Shown piece by piece: positions 1 through 11,395 of a DNA stretch of 64,000 nucleotides; positions within the stretch are counted from its first letter, which is position 1; the number at the start of each line of letters is the position of its first letter. Made by a program: the position numbers and the translations under genes. Source of the DNA: Endothia cerciana (Eukaryota > Ascomycota > Sordariomycetes > Diaporthales > Cryphonectriaceae); assembly GCA_026119935.1 (NCBI GenBank), contig JALRMH010000083.1:1-64000 (forward strand), in the 5' to 3' direction. The notes beneath the pieces were generated by a model. The model had not been told where the DNA came from and made no database searches. It worked only from the letters and a program-made list of their open reading frames with translations.

Positions 1-98
<98 letters not shown>

Positions 99-99
99 C
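1..99. repeat. (AAC)n microsatellite
   Basis: Thirty-three perfect AAC units run from the first base of the window, so the tract may extend beyond its left edge. It lies in non-coding DNA. Confidence 0.97.
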
Positions 100-2132
100 G
101 ACAAATAAAAAAATAAAAGGAGTGTCAGTGCAGCTTATGTCGAACGTGTGACTACAGCAATGTTTACACCTGCCGTTGCTTTGCTTGGCGAGATCATCTC
201 ACGAAATTGGCACCTCTTATCCCGTGCCCAAGAAATGAAATGGACGCGCAGAAGTCCCGAGAACGTTGGATTACTTCTTCTCCGTGGCTACCATCAGTTT
301 TAGAGGCGCTCACTCTTGAGTATGCTCAAGACCATGCCATCTCAAGGGTGATCTGTTAAATAAAAGCAAAGGAGAATTGCTGAGCCTAGCCAACACCACA
401 GTTTGGTAGTCCGGTGCAGTAGTTGGAACACTGCGTTCTTTGGCTGACCTCACGGGCCGGTCAGGGGGCAGCATAGTGAAGCCGGCGTGGTGTTTCAACG
501 ACTTGTCCAGGTTCACTAGAGGAAGATCGTAGTCACGCACGATAGTAGAAGATATCTTGTATAGTTGCCCTGTAGCGTAGTGCTGTCCCAGGTGACCTCG
601 GGAGATGTAAACCCTTACTCCGAACCAAGGAGTACGTCAGGTGATGGTAACGGAAATACATCGACGATAGGACTTGAGACGTATTGGATACCAGGACTTC
701 TGAAGATGGCTAGCATCCGGACTAAGTTCTCTGTACGGTATCAACTCAAGCTGAATCACTCCTAGTACAATATGCCTGCAAGTATCTCTCCGGAAAATTC
801 AACATACCGCATCTTTACGTTTTCCACACTTCAGATTAGTCCTTGGCCATGATCAGGCCATGATCACTGGACCACACACCCCCTCCCCCACCAGCACCCA
901 AACGGCCCCGGCCCCAACCTGATGCAGAGAGCCATGCAGAGAGCCATGCAGAGAGCCATGCAGGAGTCCAAGCAAGTGACGTTCCATCACACCTGGCCTG
1001 TAGTAAGGACAGTTCGCATAGCTCATGTGACCGTGCCTGCAGTTATCGAAATCCGTTGACAAGAATGGCGATGAAGTTGATGGAGAAGTGTCATTGCGTC
1101 AACCCGGGTCCTGGCCTGCAGCTTTCTGAGAAGCCATTCGAAGGCAGAGCCTGGGCTTAGAACGGTGGGACAGACCGCATGAACCTCTTTTATAATGAAG
1201 TATTCTCGGCCAAAATGCTTCAGGTTTCATCGGTGTCGTGGTGATTCCAGATTTGTGGTGCGGATGATAATGACAGGCTTGGGTTAGACGTTGGATTAGG
1301 CATTAGTGGGGATACCTTGACACGTGTGGTGGCCCTTCTCGCTCTTGCTGCACCCTTTGGTCTCTAAGGGTCAAGGGTCCAGGCTGCCCAAGTGTGGATT
1401 AGGGCCTGGGTAAGGGCCTGGGTAAGGGCCTGGGTTAGGGCCTAAAGGCGGGCCCCATCCGACCCAAAAAAGACCATACTAAGTGGTGCTGCCAGAGGGG
1501 GTGCGGGTGCCTGAGCATATGGCTTGCGGTACTGCCCACCGACCACTGCCCAGCAGGGAGACAGACAGATGGACGGGCTTCGGAGTTATGCTCCCGGTGA
1601 CCCCATCTCCATCGCCATCTCCAACCTCCAACTTTCACCCTGCAGAGGTGCCTTGGGTCGACTCCCTTGACCTTTTGACCGTTTGAAACCGGAAACATCC
1701 ACTCGACAGCCCGGAAGTCTGACCATCACAGTCGCGTCCCCTCCCTACCAGTCCGCACGCACAGCGCAGCACACGTCCAGAAGCTCGAGCGCTCGTTGAG
1801 AGCAGCAGCCGGTCATTCTAGTCCTGTGACTGGTTTTCGACCTGCTGGCGGTCGCATCCGGGCGATACAGGCCGTCTGAACCTGAGCCTGAGCATGAGCC
1901 TAGGCTTGAACCTTCGTGACGCGACCAGACCTTGAACGGGCGACCAGCCTGGACTCGACTCCCATCTGGCCGCCTACCACCGGCGCAGAATCAACGCCAT
2001 CTGTGAGACACCGAGACCAGACTCGATCTCCGCTTCAATCAACATATTCGTCGCTCCTTGACCACACACCCATCGAACCAGACGAGAACAGACGGGTGTG
2101 GTGTGCTGAAAAAGGGAGAAGAGATAACCACA
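100..2132. other. Intergenic region upstream of bud6, with short tandem repeats
   Basis: No convincing gene was recognised. Short open frames here (for example 310-540 on the minus strand) have no family features. Two small tandem repeats stand out: three 12-base units at about 922-957 (atgcagagagcc), and repeats of about 13 bases built on agggcctgggta at about 1400-1443. The last few hundred bases should hold the promoter and 5' leader of bud6. Confidence 0.6.
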
Positions 2133-5100
2133 ATGCAGGCACCGGGCCCTTCACAGCGCTCCTTGCGACGGTCCCCAGGTGCTGAGCCTGGACCTCCTCC
2201 AAATGTCCCCTTACGATCCATCTCGCCAGCTGTCGGCCTCCAAACGAACGTGCAACCTCGATCCTCGACAGCCTCGTCAAGGTCAAACCATTCGAATTAC
2301 AGCAATGAGAGAAATAGTGGGAACCCTAAACGACCGAGTGTAAGTTGCGCCTTCCCCTCCCCTGCCCAACGTCCCGGCTTGCGCAAGTCCTCTTTATGCG
2401 GTCATGCATGCAGCTGCCGCGACGGGGGGGGAAAAAAAGCATAAGCTTGCCTCACAGTCCGTCCCCAAGAAGTTGCCCTTCCCTTCTCTCCGTGCAATCA
2501 TCCCATATGCTGACGCTGGACACCATGCCGAAGACCTCATCAGGTGGAGGTGCCCCCTCCGTACCCCTATCCCAGATCGAAAAGAGCGTGACGCACCTCC
2601 TTGTCGCCACAAAGCAACTACTCGAGACCTTGACACAATGGTCCCGTGGCCAGGCGACGGACACTCAGGTGTCAGACGTCTACGTCAGGCTGGGATATGA
2701 GTTCAACATGGCATGCCGGGCGTTCACGGCCATCAATGTCGATACGTCCGACCTCGGAAACGTCCCCGAGCTGCTACGAAACATCCTCGAAGCTACACTT
2801 AGCCAGGAAGCAAGCGTCGAGAGCCTAGAGAAGTATCTCCCGAGGATAAGAGACATTATAATCAATTTGTTGCACGGCCTCAAGAGGAAACAACAAAAAC
2901 TGCGGCAGAAGTCATCACGAGACAAGGAAAACGGGGATCCCTCTCTCGGACGCGTGACAAGCACAAGCACCAATGGAACCAACTCGGGGCTATCCAACCT
3001 GATAGCTGAAGGCTTGGACAACGGCTTCCGACCGACTAGCCGTCCTGGGGGCGCGGATGAGGGCTCAAGTAGGGGAAGTGGCTCACCTCGCAGGTTTCAA
3101 CCCCAACGTGACGATTCTCGTGCGACTGTCGGTTCCGAAAAATCCTCGCTATCGAGCGATACGATGCAAAACCTTCCAGTCGTTCCCCCGTACCCACCGG
3201 AAGAATCTATGCCAGCTTCTTCCCGTCCAGAGGAGCTCGATTCCTTCCCACCGCCACCGCCTCCCCCGAAGTCGTCCACGCAAAGCGCTTTGGCAGCACT
3301 ACAAAGAGGGGGAGATTTGGAACGTCGAGCCTCGCGGAGATACTCTGCCTACCAAATTTCGAAGCACCTGGGCAGTGGCGCAAATGGAGTGCCTATGCTA
3401 CCTCCGCAGAACACACCGATTCCCAATCGCGGGAGGGGTGAAGTGAGGGAATCATTGCGGGCTGTTCAGATAAGGGAAACCCTGCGAAAGGACAAGAAAC
3501 ATGATAGCTCAAGCGGCTCAAAAGTTTCAGCGTCCGAATCGCCAGTGCGTGTGCCTAGCCGAGTCTCCGAAGAGAAGGACGAGTCGAAGCCGGACGACCC
3601 AGCGATCCAGACACCTGAAGAGCAGTATAGGCCGAGTGCGACCTTGAACGGTCCGCTTCCAGATGTTGTTCCCAGCATCGCAACGGGGGACGAGGAGGCC
3701 ACCTCAAAGGCTGAACCCAAGGCAGAGCTGGCGCCCGCTCCCGAGAAGCCCGCAACACCAACACCAGACAAGCAGGGCTCGAGTTTCATGCTCGACTCTT
3801 CTCCTCCAGGTACACCGTCAAAGGACCTCACGCTATTCCTGCAGTACAAATCGAAGGTCAAAAAGTTTGTGCTATCAGGCGGTCATAGCGAGCTGTCGAT
3901 CGGTAGGCTGCAGCTAGCCTTCATCGAGAAGTTCTCTTGGAACACCCACTCCAATGGTGCAGATCTGCCTGAAATCTACATTCAGGATCCAGTCTCTGGG
4001 GTGCGGCACGAGCTCGAGGATCTGTCGGACATCAAGGATCGAACTGTCTTAGCCCTGAACGTGGAGGCGCTTGACGAGGTCAAGAAGCACGTTGATGATG
4101 GGTTGGACTCTATCAAACAGCTCATTGAGACTGTGAAGCTCAATGTTGACGAGCAAAGCGCAGCTTTGCAACGGGTCTCTGAACGGCAATCGGAAGCTGC
4201 CAAGGAAATCGCACGAATCGCAGCTGCACCTCCTACACCACCATCTGACTCTCCCAGGTCTACCAGCGTTGGCCCAGGGCGCAAGTTAAAGGGAGGCCAA
4301 TCAAGCGAGATACAAGGCCTCCGTCGCGATCTCGCGGTCCTTCGGCAGACCTACACCAATTTCCAGTCCGAGGTGGAGGACTCGATGAACACTCTGCGCA
4401 ATAAGGCAAATACGGTCAAGGCTGCAGCTGCCAAAGCTTCTATTCCTGACGTTGAAGGAGGCTCTGGCCATGCCTACGTGTCTAGGGGTCGGAAGCAGCT
4501 CAACACCGACTCGGATCACCTTGTCAACAAGGTCGATGATCTTCAGGATTTGGTTGAGGACCTTCGCAAGGATGTGGTACACCGCGGCGTCCGCCCACGT
4601 CCTCGGCAGCTCGAGACCGTGGCCAAAGACATACAGGCGGCCATGAAGGAGCTCAAGAAGATGGAGGAATTCATGAAGCGCGAGAAGCCTGTCTGGACCA
4701 AGATCTGGGAGAAGGAGCTTGAGGATGTGTGCAATGGCCGTGACGAGGTGAAGCTAATGGAAGATCTCATGGCGGATCTGCAGGATGATCTCGAGAAGGC
4801 CAACGAAACATTCGCTCTTGTGGAGCAGGCCACTAAGGAGCAGATGAAGGATGTCAATGCCGGCAGCACAAGCCCCACCATTAGCCGACAATTCTCCCGA
4901 GGTTTGAACCACATTGCTACCAACATCAGTGTGGACCCCAGCGAGGCCAAGGAAGGAGTTCTGGGCGAGGTGCGCGCTCTGCAGCCAAACCACGAAAACC
5001 GCATGGAGGCCATTGAGAGGGCGGAAAAACTTCGACAGAAGGAGCTTGCGACGCGCAGCGAGAACCCGATCAAGAAAGAACTGATTACCTTTGTGGCCGA

Positions 5101-5368
5101 GGGTAAGCTTAAGAAAAGTGGTGGCTTCGAAGAGGTCGAACGGACTCGCAAGGTAAAAGACGACATGATCCGAAAGCAGGTCTGGGAGAGGATGAATGGC
5201 ATCGTCGCAGTTGATCCTGGTGGCGAAGCAGAGTACCCCGAGGCGGACGATTTTGAATATGCCGAGATGGATGAGGAAGAAGAAGGCGTGGAGGAGGAGA
5301 CCGTCGAGGGTGCCGAGGAGCACGACGCTCATGCTGAAGTAGAGGCTGAGGAGACGCAAGCTACGTGA
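2133..5368 (+). CDS. bud6: Bud6/Aip3 actin-interacting polarity protein
   Basis: Bud6 is the actin- and formin-binding nucleation-promoting factor of the polarisome, acting at hyphal tips and septa. The first exon probably starts at ATG 2133 and ends at 2339 before a strong GTAAGT donor. The second exon runs to TGA 5366-5368. The acceptor is unresolved: AG ending at 2413 and AG ending at 2533 both keep phase 0, and the latter has a CTGAC branch site just upstream. The product is roughly 1,010-1,050 residues. Just after the join comes the conserved fungal Bud6 block beginning SQIEKSVTHLL and containing KQLLETLTQWSRG. A Pro/Ser-rich middle includes a proline run. The C-terminal half is the AIP3 coiled-coil region (KDLTLFLQYKSKVKKF onward), and the protein ends in a very acidic Glu/Asp tail. 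The family assignment is strong; only the 5' splice is uncertain. Confidence 0.9.
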
Positions 5369-6644
5369 GTTGCCGTTACTCGGGATTGCGGTAGCTCAGA
5401 GCTCACAGGCCTCTTCTCGGAGCCACCGGGTGGGAAGACGCAGATAGAACAGGGTGGTCTCTTCTCCCAGCGCTGCACTCACAGTACGGCGTTTTTATGC
5501 TATTTTACCCGGTGTCATTTTTCTGCTTTCGAATGTTCTGCTTAATGTCTACAAAGCACCTAGCACCATCACCGTTCTGTTTTATACTTACATCACCCAT
5601 ATCGTCATTGGCGCCGGCGTGCTGCTCAGTCACATTATTACGTGGGAAGGAGCTCTCTACAACCTCGCTCTTGGAAGAGCACTTGTGTATAGTAGCCCCT
5701 GTCTTGCGTTTCCTTGGCTTGGAATGATCATGTGGACCAAACATCATATGGTCTAACGATGGGCTAAGGAATGGATAGATATCAATGGGGCACGGGGATA
5801 ATTTCATGTTCATATACTCCCACGTTGCTACGTTGCCGCGGTGGAATGATGGGTCCAGTTGGTATTTTCTCCGTGCCCAGTAGATCCAGTCGACAGTTGA
5901 TACTCTGTATACTCTGTTGAGGAACTGACCCGAAATTTTGTCGCGGAGAGCAGAGAGACCAGGAATATCGCCGGACGTCTCCAACAATCTGAGACCCGAC
6001 CTTTGGACGAAAAGCGCATGACGTTTGAACCTAGGTTCTCCGGGGAACGGCAGCGGACCCCGGGCACGAAACGCCTCTGAACGGGCCTTCCGAGGGAGTG
6101 GCTCCCACGCCAGTGCGCGCCGACTCGTCCTCCCGGTTAATGCCTGCCAGGACACACTGAGCGGCGTTCCGTGAGACCTGTCTATTCCACGCCAGACCTC
6201 GTGAGCACGACGGACACGAACATAATGGAGTCGAGCACAGGCTCCAGAACCTGTCAAAACGCCAGTGTTTCTGGCCGTGCTAGTGCTCCTGGCCGTGCTA
6301 GTGCTCCTGGCCGAGGGGCTAGACGAGAGAGCTGGGGCCCCGTCCCCCTCCTGCGCAAGCCTCCGCGCACCGGTGTCCGCCAACAATGTCCGAAGGCGCC
6401 GTGTCAGAGATACCGAGACCCGGTGTCTCAGCTCAGAACGTGTCGTGGCGAAGAGGAGAGATGGATATATAACATAGTTGTCCCAATCCTCAGCGGAAGA
6501 TGGTTCCATGCCCGTGATCTATCCCTATCGCACTCGCCGTTCTTATACACTTACACCAAAGACAACACCCATTCGCCCGCATTGTCCACATTGTTTTTTT
6601 CTTCTTCTTGGCTCCGTGGCAAATCTGCTACTTGAATATTCAAG
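5369..6644. other. Intergenic region between bud6 and the hydroxynaphthalene reductase
   Basis: This holds the 3' region of bud6 and the promoter of the reductase. A 334-codon open frame on the minus strand (5505-6509) has no recognisable domain, contains an Ala/Arg/Ser/Thr low-complexity stretch and overlaps the likely promoter, so I do not call it a gene. A short tandem duplication (ggccgtgctagtgctcct twice) sits at about 6270-6310. Confidence 0.5.
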
Positions 6645-7980
6645 ATGGTCCCGGGTCTGACAGAAGAGCACTTCGAGCTCCCGCTCTCCCCTACCGAGAC
6701 CAAGGTGCTCAGCTCGACGACCAAGAGCCAAGCCGATGAAACCACCGTCAACGGCACCAATGGGACAAACGGGACCAATGGCAAGCGCCCCCTTGCGGAC
6801 GTTAAGGAAGATGGGCCCGCCCCGGCGAAGAAGGGCAAGTACAACGCGATCCCCGGCCCTCTCGGCCTGGCGTCGGCATCGCTTGAGGGCAAGGTTGCCC
6901 TTGTGACTGGTGCTGGTAAGTTCAAGCTCTCTCTCTCTCTCTCTGTCTCTGTCTCCGTCCCTGGTCGGTATGGCAACTGCCCAATGTCGTTTCCTCCGTG
7001 TTCTGCCGATGGATCGCTAGTGCCGGTAGGCGCCGAGCCGGACTCCGGTTGGGGATGTCCGGTCGGCCGCTGCTGGGCCGGACGGGACCTGCCACCACCG
7101 TCCTTCTCCCAAGATCTCCCTCAACGAAGAAGAACCCGTATACTTACCAAGACGTCCCACAGGCCGTGGCATCGGCCGCGAGATGGCCCTCGAGCTCGGC
7201 CGCCGGGGCGCCAAGGTCATCGTGAACTACGCCAACAGCAGCGAGTCCGCGGACGAGGTCGTCGCCGCGATCAAGGCGTCCGGGTCGGACGCCGTCGCCA
7301 TCCGGGCCAACGTGTCCGAGGTGGACCAGATCGTGGCGCTGTTCGCAGAGGCGAAGCGGGCCTGGGGCTGCCTGAACATCGTCTGCTCCAACTCGGGCGT
7401 CGTCTCGTTCGGGCACGTCAGGGACGTCACGCCCGAGGAGTTCGACCGCGTCTTCAACATCAATACGAGGGGCCAGTTCTTCGTCGCGCGCGAGGCCTAC
7501 AGGACCCTCGAGGAGGGGGGCCGGCTGATCCTGATGGGCAGCATCACGGCCCAGGCCAAGGCGGTGCCGCGGCACGCGGTGTACTCGGGCAGCAAGGGGA
7601 CCATCGAGACGTTCGTGCGGTGCATGGCCATCGACTTCGGCGACAAGAAGATCACCGTCAATGCAATTGCGCCCGGCGGCATCAAGACGGATATGTACCA
7701 TGCCGTATGCAGGGAGTACATCCCTCATGGCGAAGGGCTGGATGATGATGGTGTCGATGAGGCGAGTGTTCCACCCCCCTCCCCCTCTGCTTCCGCCTGG
7801 GAAGAAATATCAAATGTAAAGCAGTGCTAACTTCTCGTGCAGTATGCCGCTGGCTGGTCTCCCCTGCACCGCGTCGGTCTTCCGATCGACATTGCCCGTG
7901 TCGTCTGCTTCCTCGCGTCGCAGGACGGTGAGTGGATCAACGGCAAGGTATTGGGCATCGATGGCGCCGCGTGCATGTAA
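6645..7980 (+). CDS. Hydroxynaphthalene reductase, SDR family (1,3,8-THN reductase type)
   Basis: This is an NADPH-dependent short-chain reductase of the type that reduces tri- or tetrahydroxynaphthalene in the DHN-melanin pathway. The exons are 6645-6915, 7163-7761 and 7843-7980, giving 335 residues. The cofactor motif TGAGRGIG is split by intron 1. The catalytic Ser lies in LMGSIT, and Tyr and Lys in VYSGSKG. The substrate-pocket region reads APGGIKTDMYHAVCREY, and the protein ends in ACM; a C-terminal Met is known from the trihydroxynaphthalene enzyme of Magnaporthe. Two features are odd. About 50 extra residues precede the usual start (NAIPGPLGLASASLEGKVAL), including three GTN repeats. 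The second intron appears to begin with GC instead of GT. Related SDRs such as versicolorin-type ketoreductases are possible, and no polyketide synthase lies nearby. Confidence 0.88.
6916..7162 (+). other. Intron 1 of the reductase with a CT-rich tract
   Basis: This 247-base intron, long for this window, splits the Rossmann glycine motif. It carries a (CT)n/GTCTCT tract from about 6927 to 6957. The donor is GTAAGT at 6916 and the acceptor CAG ends at 7162, joining phase 1. Confidence 0.8.
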
Positions 7981-8291
7981 GAATACTATACGGACGGGTC
8001 TCTACAACTATATATATATGACGGTTTGGGATTGCTGTGGGGCGGCTTGATATGCGCATTCAACGGGGCGTCTGTGGAGGTCGTACAATCTCGTGCTCTC
8101 GCCGGGCAATGTGTTCCAACTGTGGGCGGCTGCGATATAGAAGAGCCTGATTGGTGTCACGATATCCCTTTGTGTCAGAGCATAGAGCCACGTTTTACTT
8201 CACTGATTTTGTGGACTATCTAGTAGACGATGGTCATCCGTGCCAGTGAGGATCCATCGCCATACCTCCATCAGAGGTATTCAGGTAAAGG
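7981..8291. other. Short intergenic stretch
   Basis: This contains the 3' region of the reductase, including a TATATATATA stretch near 8010. No gene is seen. Confidence 0.5.
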
Positions 8292-8768
8292 CTACCCCTT
8301 CCTCATACACAAAGGGTGACGAGGCTCTCCCCTCCCAGTGCGGCCAAGGCACAGAAGCTGCGCGGTTCCTTGACATAAATGCGATGTCCTCCGGTATCTC
8401 TGGTGCTGCAGCGCTCTCGGCACGTTGCCCCGGGCACACACGATACTCGTGAGACCGGGCGGCAGCATACCTGAGCCACTGCGCAGTCAGGAGGGACTCG
8501 GTGAGGCCGCCGCCGCAAGCCTGGGCTTATCCGGAGGCTTGGCCCGCACGGCGCACAGGTTGAGGACGCAGATACCGCCGGACCCGTCTCGGCGCGCGAA
8601 GTCCATACACCGTCTGATGGTCGGGTCGTCCGTCTCTGCGTCGGCGGTGCTGGGGTTCAGCATGACGAAGGCGGACACGGGGAGCGCCGGGTCCTAGGTC
8701 CGCGTGAGCCACCACCGGTACCGCTGGCAGTCCGAGATGTAGGCATTCCTGACGATCTCGGCTGCCAT
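8292..8768 (-). pseudogene. Decayed DUF1643 protein gene (bacterial-type family)
   Basis: One minus-strand frame from ATG 8768 to TAG 8292-8294 (158 codons, about the normal family length) matches DUF1643 along its whole length. It has the N-terminal YRWWLTRT region, the hallmark FVMLNPSTADA followed by DDPTIRRC, then GGICVLNLCAVRA. Near the end is SIVCARGN, where related proteins usually have CAWG, and LCLGRTGRGEPRHPL at the C terminus. Two in-frame stops interrupt it: TAG at 8694-8696, where a Trp is expected (RT-W-DPALP), and TGA at 8487-8489. There are no frame shifts. The TAG change reads as C to T in a CpA context on the plus strand, which fits repeat-induced point mutation. The family is mainly bacterial and of unknown function, so horizontal transfer followed by decay is likely but inferred. 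Confidence 0.8.
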
Positions 8769-9360
8769 GTCGACTTTTCTTTTACTGTACTGGTCCGGAA
8801 AACGTCACTATTCCTCGTCGACACGTCGACACGTCGGCCGCTGAGATAAGCAGATCGAAGCAGTGGGGGTGGGGGGGGGGGGTGTCGTTAATTTAGAGGC
8901 TAGTATGTATAGAGCGTCAATCAGTCGAGGTCTCTTGGCATCGGCGCACATGCAGATACGTCACGAGGCCGCTTGGTTTAATGATAGATTCTGCGCCCGG
9001 CAAAAGTTGAACAGGATGATATCTTCATCGTACCGTACTTGTGAGTGCTCCGTCTTCTATGCCACGCGGATCGGGTAGAATACCCAGGTACCGTAGCACG
9101 CTTCTTCAATCAATGACCTCAGTCCGTCCACCCGCGCACCTTTCTGCCTACTGTGTACTATGTACGAGGAGCACGGTCAGGGGCTGCAGGCAATCGCTGT
9201 TGCAATACTAGGTACGGTCAGCCGCCAGCTGTTTGAGGTCAAGTCTGGTTCTTTCAGCTCCTTCGTCCCCACCCTCACCAATGAGACGTCAAGACCCGTG
9301 AATCCGAACTGAGCTGGGCACACCGCCGACGCGTCAGCAAGACAAGCTGGTAGGTTGTGA
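8769..9360. other. Intergenic region upstream of the P450
   Basis: No gene is recognised. A G-run sits at about 8867-8882 and a duplicated cgacacgtcg element at about 8819-8835. Confidence 0.5.
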
Positions 9361-9430
9361 GGATCCTGGATGTTGGATCCTGGATGTTGGACCCTGGTTG
9401 TTGGACCCTGGTTGTTGGACCCTGGTTGTT
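9361..9430. repeat. Five tandem 14-base units upstream of the P450
   Basis: Two units of GGATCCTGGATGTT are followed directly by three units of GGACCCTGGTTGTT. The two versions differ at two positions. The array ends about 155 bases before the P450 start codon, so it lies in the promoter or 5' leader. Confidence 0.95.
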
Positions 9431-9586
9431 GATAGCGTGAAGGGAATCTGAACGTCCATCTTCGCACGTTCAGCTAGCCTTTGACCAACCCGTATCATTA
9501 CCAACATATGAGATGCAGAGTTCGGCCGCTCTTCTGAGCCTCTTGAGGTCATCCAGTTCTAACCGTCCGGAACAGGTGCCGCCACG

Positions 9587-11395
9587 ATGGCCTTCGCGAC
9601 TTCGTCAGTCGACTACATGTACTCAAACGGTGGGCTTGTCGTCCGGGTCGGCTTCGGCCTCCTTGCTCTGGCCATCACTCGATTTTTCTATCGGCTGTAC
9701 AAAGTCAGGACGCTATTCAGGGACGCAGCCCAGAAGTATGGCATCGTAAGTGAAGACCTAGTGAGTCTGCGAGCAGCACAGATGACTGATGTGATAGCAT
9801 AGCCAATGTTGCCACATTCATTCTGGTTCGGACATCTGGAGATCGTGGGGAAGACGCTGACGAAGTATCCTCCGGACCTGCTCCCAATGATCCTCCCGCT
9901 GCTCCTCGCCAAGGACTTTCCAGAGGTTGCCTCGCAGGGGCTGCTCTACATAGACTCCTGGCCCTTCGCCTATCCCATGGTGGCGGTTCTCCGTCCGGAC
10001 ATTATAGCCCAGTTCACACAGGATGTCTCCATGCCAAAGCACCCGACCATGGAAACGGAATTCATGCCTTTTACGGGATGCAAGGATTTACTGAACTTAG
10101 AAGGACAGGAATGGAAGATGTGGAGGTCAATCTTCAACCCTGGCTTCTCCGTCAAGAACCTAATGGCACTGGTCCCTTCGTTCCTCGAGGAAATCGATGT
10201 GTTCAGGGACTGGTTGCTGAGGATAGCGGACACTGACGAGGTTGTGCCTTTGGACGACCAGGCAAGCGCTCTTGCCACGGATGTCATAGGCCGAGCAACT
10301 CTGTAAGTACTGTCCCATGCGCGATGGCTCACCTCTGAAAGCATTGCTGACTGTTTCTTCGTTCCAAGGGGCGTTCGACTGAATAGCCAAGTTCAGAGAA
10401 ATGTGCTCTTCGAGGCCATCAAGGATCAGATTCTGCAACTTATCGTCGACGGCAGTCCGCCAAGCCTCCTGAAGATGATCGACCCCCGCAGACCCTTCCG
10501 GATATGGAGGAACAACCGCGTGATGAAAGACTTTCTCACACCGCTCATCCAGCAAGCCGCAATCAAGCACACCCAGGGGGATAACCCGTCCAGGGAGGAA
10601 CCCAAGACGATAATGTCACTCGCTATCAAGGCATATACCAATGAGACACAGGTGGCCAAGGGCATGATCGAGGTGGACTCAAAATTCGTGGACAACGCGA
10701 TCGCTCAGTTCAAGATCTTCATTCTGGCCGGTCACGACACGACATCGTCAGCTCTTTCCTTTGCATATCATCTACTCAATAAGCACCCAGCAGCTCTCAG
10801 AACCATTCGGGCTGAGCACGACAGGGTCCTCGGCCGAGACCCGAGCAAGGCGAGAGGCGCCCTTTCCGCCAACCCACAGCTGCTCAACCAGCTCTCCTAC
10901 ACGGCCGCCGTGATCAAGGAGAGCCTGCGTCTCTACCCCCCGGCCGCCGCGGTCCGCATGGGATCTGAAGACTTCTTCCTCACCCATCCAGAAACCGGAC
11001 AGCGGTACCCGACCAAGGGCATGATGCTCCTCAGCTGCCACATGGCCGCGCATCGGGACGAGAACTTTTGGCCCCGGCCGGGTGAGTTCCTGCCCGAGCG
11101 CTGGTCGGCTCCCGAGGGCGCCCCCCTGCATGTCCGCAAGAACGCGTTCCGCCCCTTTGAGCTTGGGCCGCGCAACTGCATCGGCCAGGAGCTCGCGCAG
11201 CTGGAGCTGAGGGCGATCTTGGCGATGACGATCCGGGAGTTTGACATCCAGAGCGTCTACGCTGACGGTGACCCCGAGTGGATGGGGGATAAGTGCTATC
11301 CGTGCAGCAACCCTGGCGACTTTGCGACTGGGCACCCGAAGAAATCTTTGCCCGTAAGGGTCACTAGACGGGCCTACACGCCAGAGAAAGCATAA
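9587..11395 (+). CDS. Cytochrome P450 monooxygenase, membrane anchored
   Basis: The exons are 9587-9745, 9803-10302 and 10369-11395, joined in phases 0 and 2, giving 561 residues. An N-terminal hydrophobic anchor (about residues 17-40, VVRVGFGLLALAITRFF) is followed by a KYGIPM motif across the first join. The I-helix oxygen-binding motif is AGHDTTSSA, the K-helix ExxR is in KESLRLYPP, and the haem-thiolate loop is FRPFELGPRNCIGQ with the Cys ligand. It is an ER-bound oxidase, probably of lipid-like or secondary metabolites. The substrate and CYP family cannot be read from the sequence. The hydroxynaphthalene reductase lies upstream, but no synthase gene is present, so a biosynthetic cluster is not established. 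Confidence 0.92.

Noticed and set aside
5505..6509. A 334-codon open frame on the minus strand.
   Set aside because: No domain, Ala/Arg/Ser/Thr low-complexity composition and overlap with the reductase promoter suggest a chance open frame in GC-rich DNA.
9361..9430. Possible CRISPR-like array.
   Set aside because: The 14-base units are directly adjacent with no spacers, in a eukaryotic genome; this is an ordinary tandem repeat.
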